Of a stretch of 64,000 bases of DNA, positions 62,464 through 64,000 are shown one piece after another. The position numbers and the translations under genes were made by a program. Positions within the stretch are counted from its first letter, which is position 1. Every line of letters starts with the position of its first letter. The stretch covers positions 5,022,001 to 5,086,000 of the forward strand of contig OZ245940.1 in assembly GCA_965230045.1 (NCBI GenBank), given 5' to 3'. The notes under the pieces were generated by a model that was given only the letters and a program-made list of their open reading frames with translations, did not search any database and had not been told where the DNA came from. Source of the DNA: G963662905 sp965230045 (GTDB lineage Bacteria > Bacteroidota > Bacteroidia > Bacteroidales > WRLA01).

Positions 62464-64000
62464 ATGGGAATCAAAGAGTTAATACAAAAATACGAATCAA
62501 ATAGAGATTATTACCAGTCTCCAAAATACAATGAAACACAGCTCCGAGCTGACTTCTTAGACCCATTTTTCGAAATGCTTGGTTGGGATATTACTAACAA
62601 ATCAGGTAAATCTAATAATGAACGGGAGGTTCTTTTGGAAGAACCGTTGAAAGAAAATGCTACTTCAAACACAAAAAAGCCAGACTATACTTTCAGATTG
62701 TTTTCAGAAAGAAAGTTTTTTCTTGAAGCAAAGAAGCCAAATGTAAAAATTGAATCGGACAACTCCCCTGCAAAACAGACAAGGCGTTACGGCTATACAG
62801 CCAAACTTAAAATTTCGGTTCTTTCAAACTTTGAATTCCTTGCAATTTATGATTGTTCTGAGAAAGTCGAATCAACTGATAATGCCGAAAAATGCAGAAT
62901 AAAACTTTATCACTTTTCCGAATATGAAGAAAAGTTCGAGGAAATTCATAAACTACTCGGACATGAAACAGTCTATTCGGGAGGCTTTGATTTAGAATGG
63001 GAACATATTGAAGATAAGCTTAGTTTGCATGGAGTTGATAAACTATTCCTTCAGCAGATAAACGAATGGAGATTACTACTTGGTGCAGAGATTTTTAAAG
63101 TCAAAAACGATATTTCAGAAATTGAACTGAACGACTTGGTTCAAAGCTATTTGAATAGTATTATTTTTCTCAGGGTTTGTGAGGACAGAAACATTGAGAC
63201 TTACCAAACACTTTTGAAATTTGCAGACGAAAAGGATTTTAAATCCTTGATTGCCAAATTTTATGAAGCTGATAAAAAATACAATTCAGGACTTTTTATT
63301 CAAGAGTACAAAGAAGAAATAATTGAAAACAGCCAATCCATTTTCTGGACAATTATCAGACAGCTTTATTATCCTGAAAGTCCTTACTCTTTTGCAGTTT
63401 TTGCTTCCGATATTCTTGGAAATATTTATGAAATCTTTATTGCCCAAAAACTTGCTATTGAAGAAAAAGAAATCATTCTAAAAGACAAGCCTGAAAACGT
63501 TGACAGAGATGTGGTAACAACGCCAACAAATATAATTCAGGATATTCTTAGGAAAACCGTCATACCTTACTGCAATGGAAAAACTATTGATGAAATTATA
63601 GCCTGCAAATTTGCGGACATTGCATGTGGCTCAGGAGCTTTCTTATTAGAAACATATCAGTTAATCAACGATATTCTGATTGACTACTTTGTACAGAATG
63701 ACAAGTCAGCACTTATCCAAACATCCGTAAATTCTTATAAACTTCCATTCAAATTAAAGAAACAAGTTTTAGAGAATTGCATTTATGGAGTTGACAAAGA
63801 TTACAATGCCGTTGAAGCTTCAAGGTTTGGGTTATTATTGAAACTTTTGGAAGAAGAAAATATCGAATCAATTTCTAATGAACTTCCAATTTTACCTGAC
63901 CTTTCTAAAAATATTGTTTTTGGTAATAGTTTGGTTCAGCCTCAAAAAGCTACCGTTGGCAAGGAAGACATTATTAATCCATTTGATTTTGGCGATATAA
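62464..64000 (+). CDS. Eco57I-like type IIG restriction enzyme/methyltransferase, 5' part
   Basis: Open for 512 codons to the window edge, so the C-terminus is missing. The N-terminal nuclease-like part has PDYTFRLFSERKFFLEAKKP (Asp74, Glu88, Lys90), matching PD-(D/E)xK. A helical linker leads to the AdoMet motif I FADIACGSGAFLLETYQ (D385) and YGVDKDYNAVEASRFGLLLK. Such single-chain enzymes cut and methylate with the same recognition domain. The NPPY motif IV would lie past the window. It forms an operon with the XRE controller. A BREX-type methylase is an alternative, but the N-terminal nuclease argues against it. Confidence 0.85.
   Translation, partial: MGIKELIQKYESNRDYYQSPKYNETQLRADFLDPFFEMLGWDITNKSGKSNNEREVLLEEPLKENATSNTKKPDYTFRLFSERKFFLEAKKPNVKIESDNSPAKQTRRYGYTAKLKISVLSNFEFLAIYDCSEKVESTDNAEKCRIKLYHFSEYEEKFEEIHKLLGHETVYSGGFDLEWEHIEDKLSLHGVDKLFLQQINEWRLLLGAEIFKVKNDISEIELNDLVQSYLNSIIFLRVCEDRNIETYQTLLKFADEKDFKSLIAKFYEADKKYNSGLFIQEYKEEIIENSQSIFWTIIRQLYYPESPYSFAVFASDILGNIYEIFIAQKLAIEEKEIILKDKPENVDRDVVTTPTNIIQDILRKTVIPYCNGKTIDEIIACKFADIACGSGAFLLETYQLINDILIDYFVQNDKSALIQTSVNSYKLPFKLKKQVLENCIYGVDKDYNAVEASRFGLLLKLLEEENIESISNELPILPDLSKNIVFGNSLVQPQKATVGKEDIINPFDFGDI

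Overview
The window looks like chromosomal DNA of a Bacteroidota bacterium, probably an environmental Bacteroidales/Marinilabiliales-type lineage. The evidence is internal. Two very large secreted proteins end in type IX secretion (T9SS) C-terminal sorting domains. Many genes are preceded by the Bacteroidota -7 promoter box TAnnTTTG, and Shine-Dalgarno sequences are weak. The housekeeping genes (ettA, meaB, fused msrB-msrA, an EF-G2-type factor, hybrid histidine kinases with TPR domains) fit this phylum. No species call is possible from the sequence alone.

Positions 1-34,570 are mostly core chromosome: a histidine-kinase fragment; ettA, a VTT-domain membrane protein and a WbuC-like cupin; an IS110-type insertion with a candidate bridge-RNA region; meaB; msrBA; ssb flanked by two identical 214-bp MITEs, each with its own 4-bp target duplication; a P-type proton ATPase; and a PAS histidine kinase. 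A starch/glucan locus follows, with an eight-repeat CBM-like secreted protein and a 1,676-residue GH13 amylase, both T9SS substrates. Then come comF, a Spy/CpxP-like protein, a signalling cluster (three hybrid kinases around an ODP-like di-iron metallo-beta-lactamase-fold protein), an EF-G2-like protein with a degenerate GTPase centre, and an adenosine-kinase-like gene.

Positions 34,569-54,195 are an integrative element of about 19.6 kb in a tRNA-Asn(GUU) gene. The 3' part of the tRNA is duplicated as a 49-bp exact repeat at the far end, next to a tyrosine recombinase. The element carries a type I restriction-modification operon whose hsdS is split by an IS66-type insertion with an 8-bp duplication, an XRE-TrlF-AlbA/Schlafen-like operon likely to act in defence, and a replication module (toprim/DUF6371-like and DUF3987-like proteins) around a mirror-symmetric 3+3 array of TGGCAC sites. 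Small HTH proteins and the integrase lie at the right end. No relaxase or conjugation genes are visible.

From about 55,965 to the end lies a second, related island, more decayed. It begins with a tRNA-Asn-like pseudogene in which two 10-nt blocks are replaced by short palindromes, and has the same terminator and leader as island 1. It then carries a different hsdM, a RhuM-like gene with a PLD-like tail, a truncated hsdS, an IS1380-type transposase, and an XRE plus PD-(D/E)xK/methyltransferase (type IIG-like) pair running off the window. A GIY-YIG gene between the two islands is interrupted by an IS3-type element with a 3-bp duplication, a canonical -1 frameshift heptamer and a 48-bp perfect palindrome.
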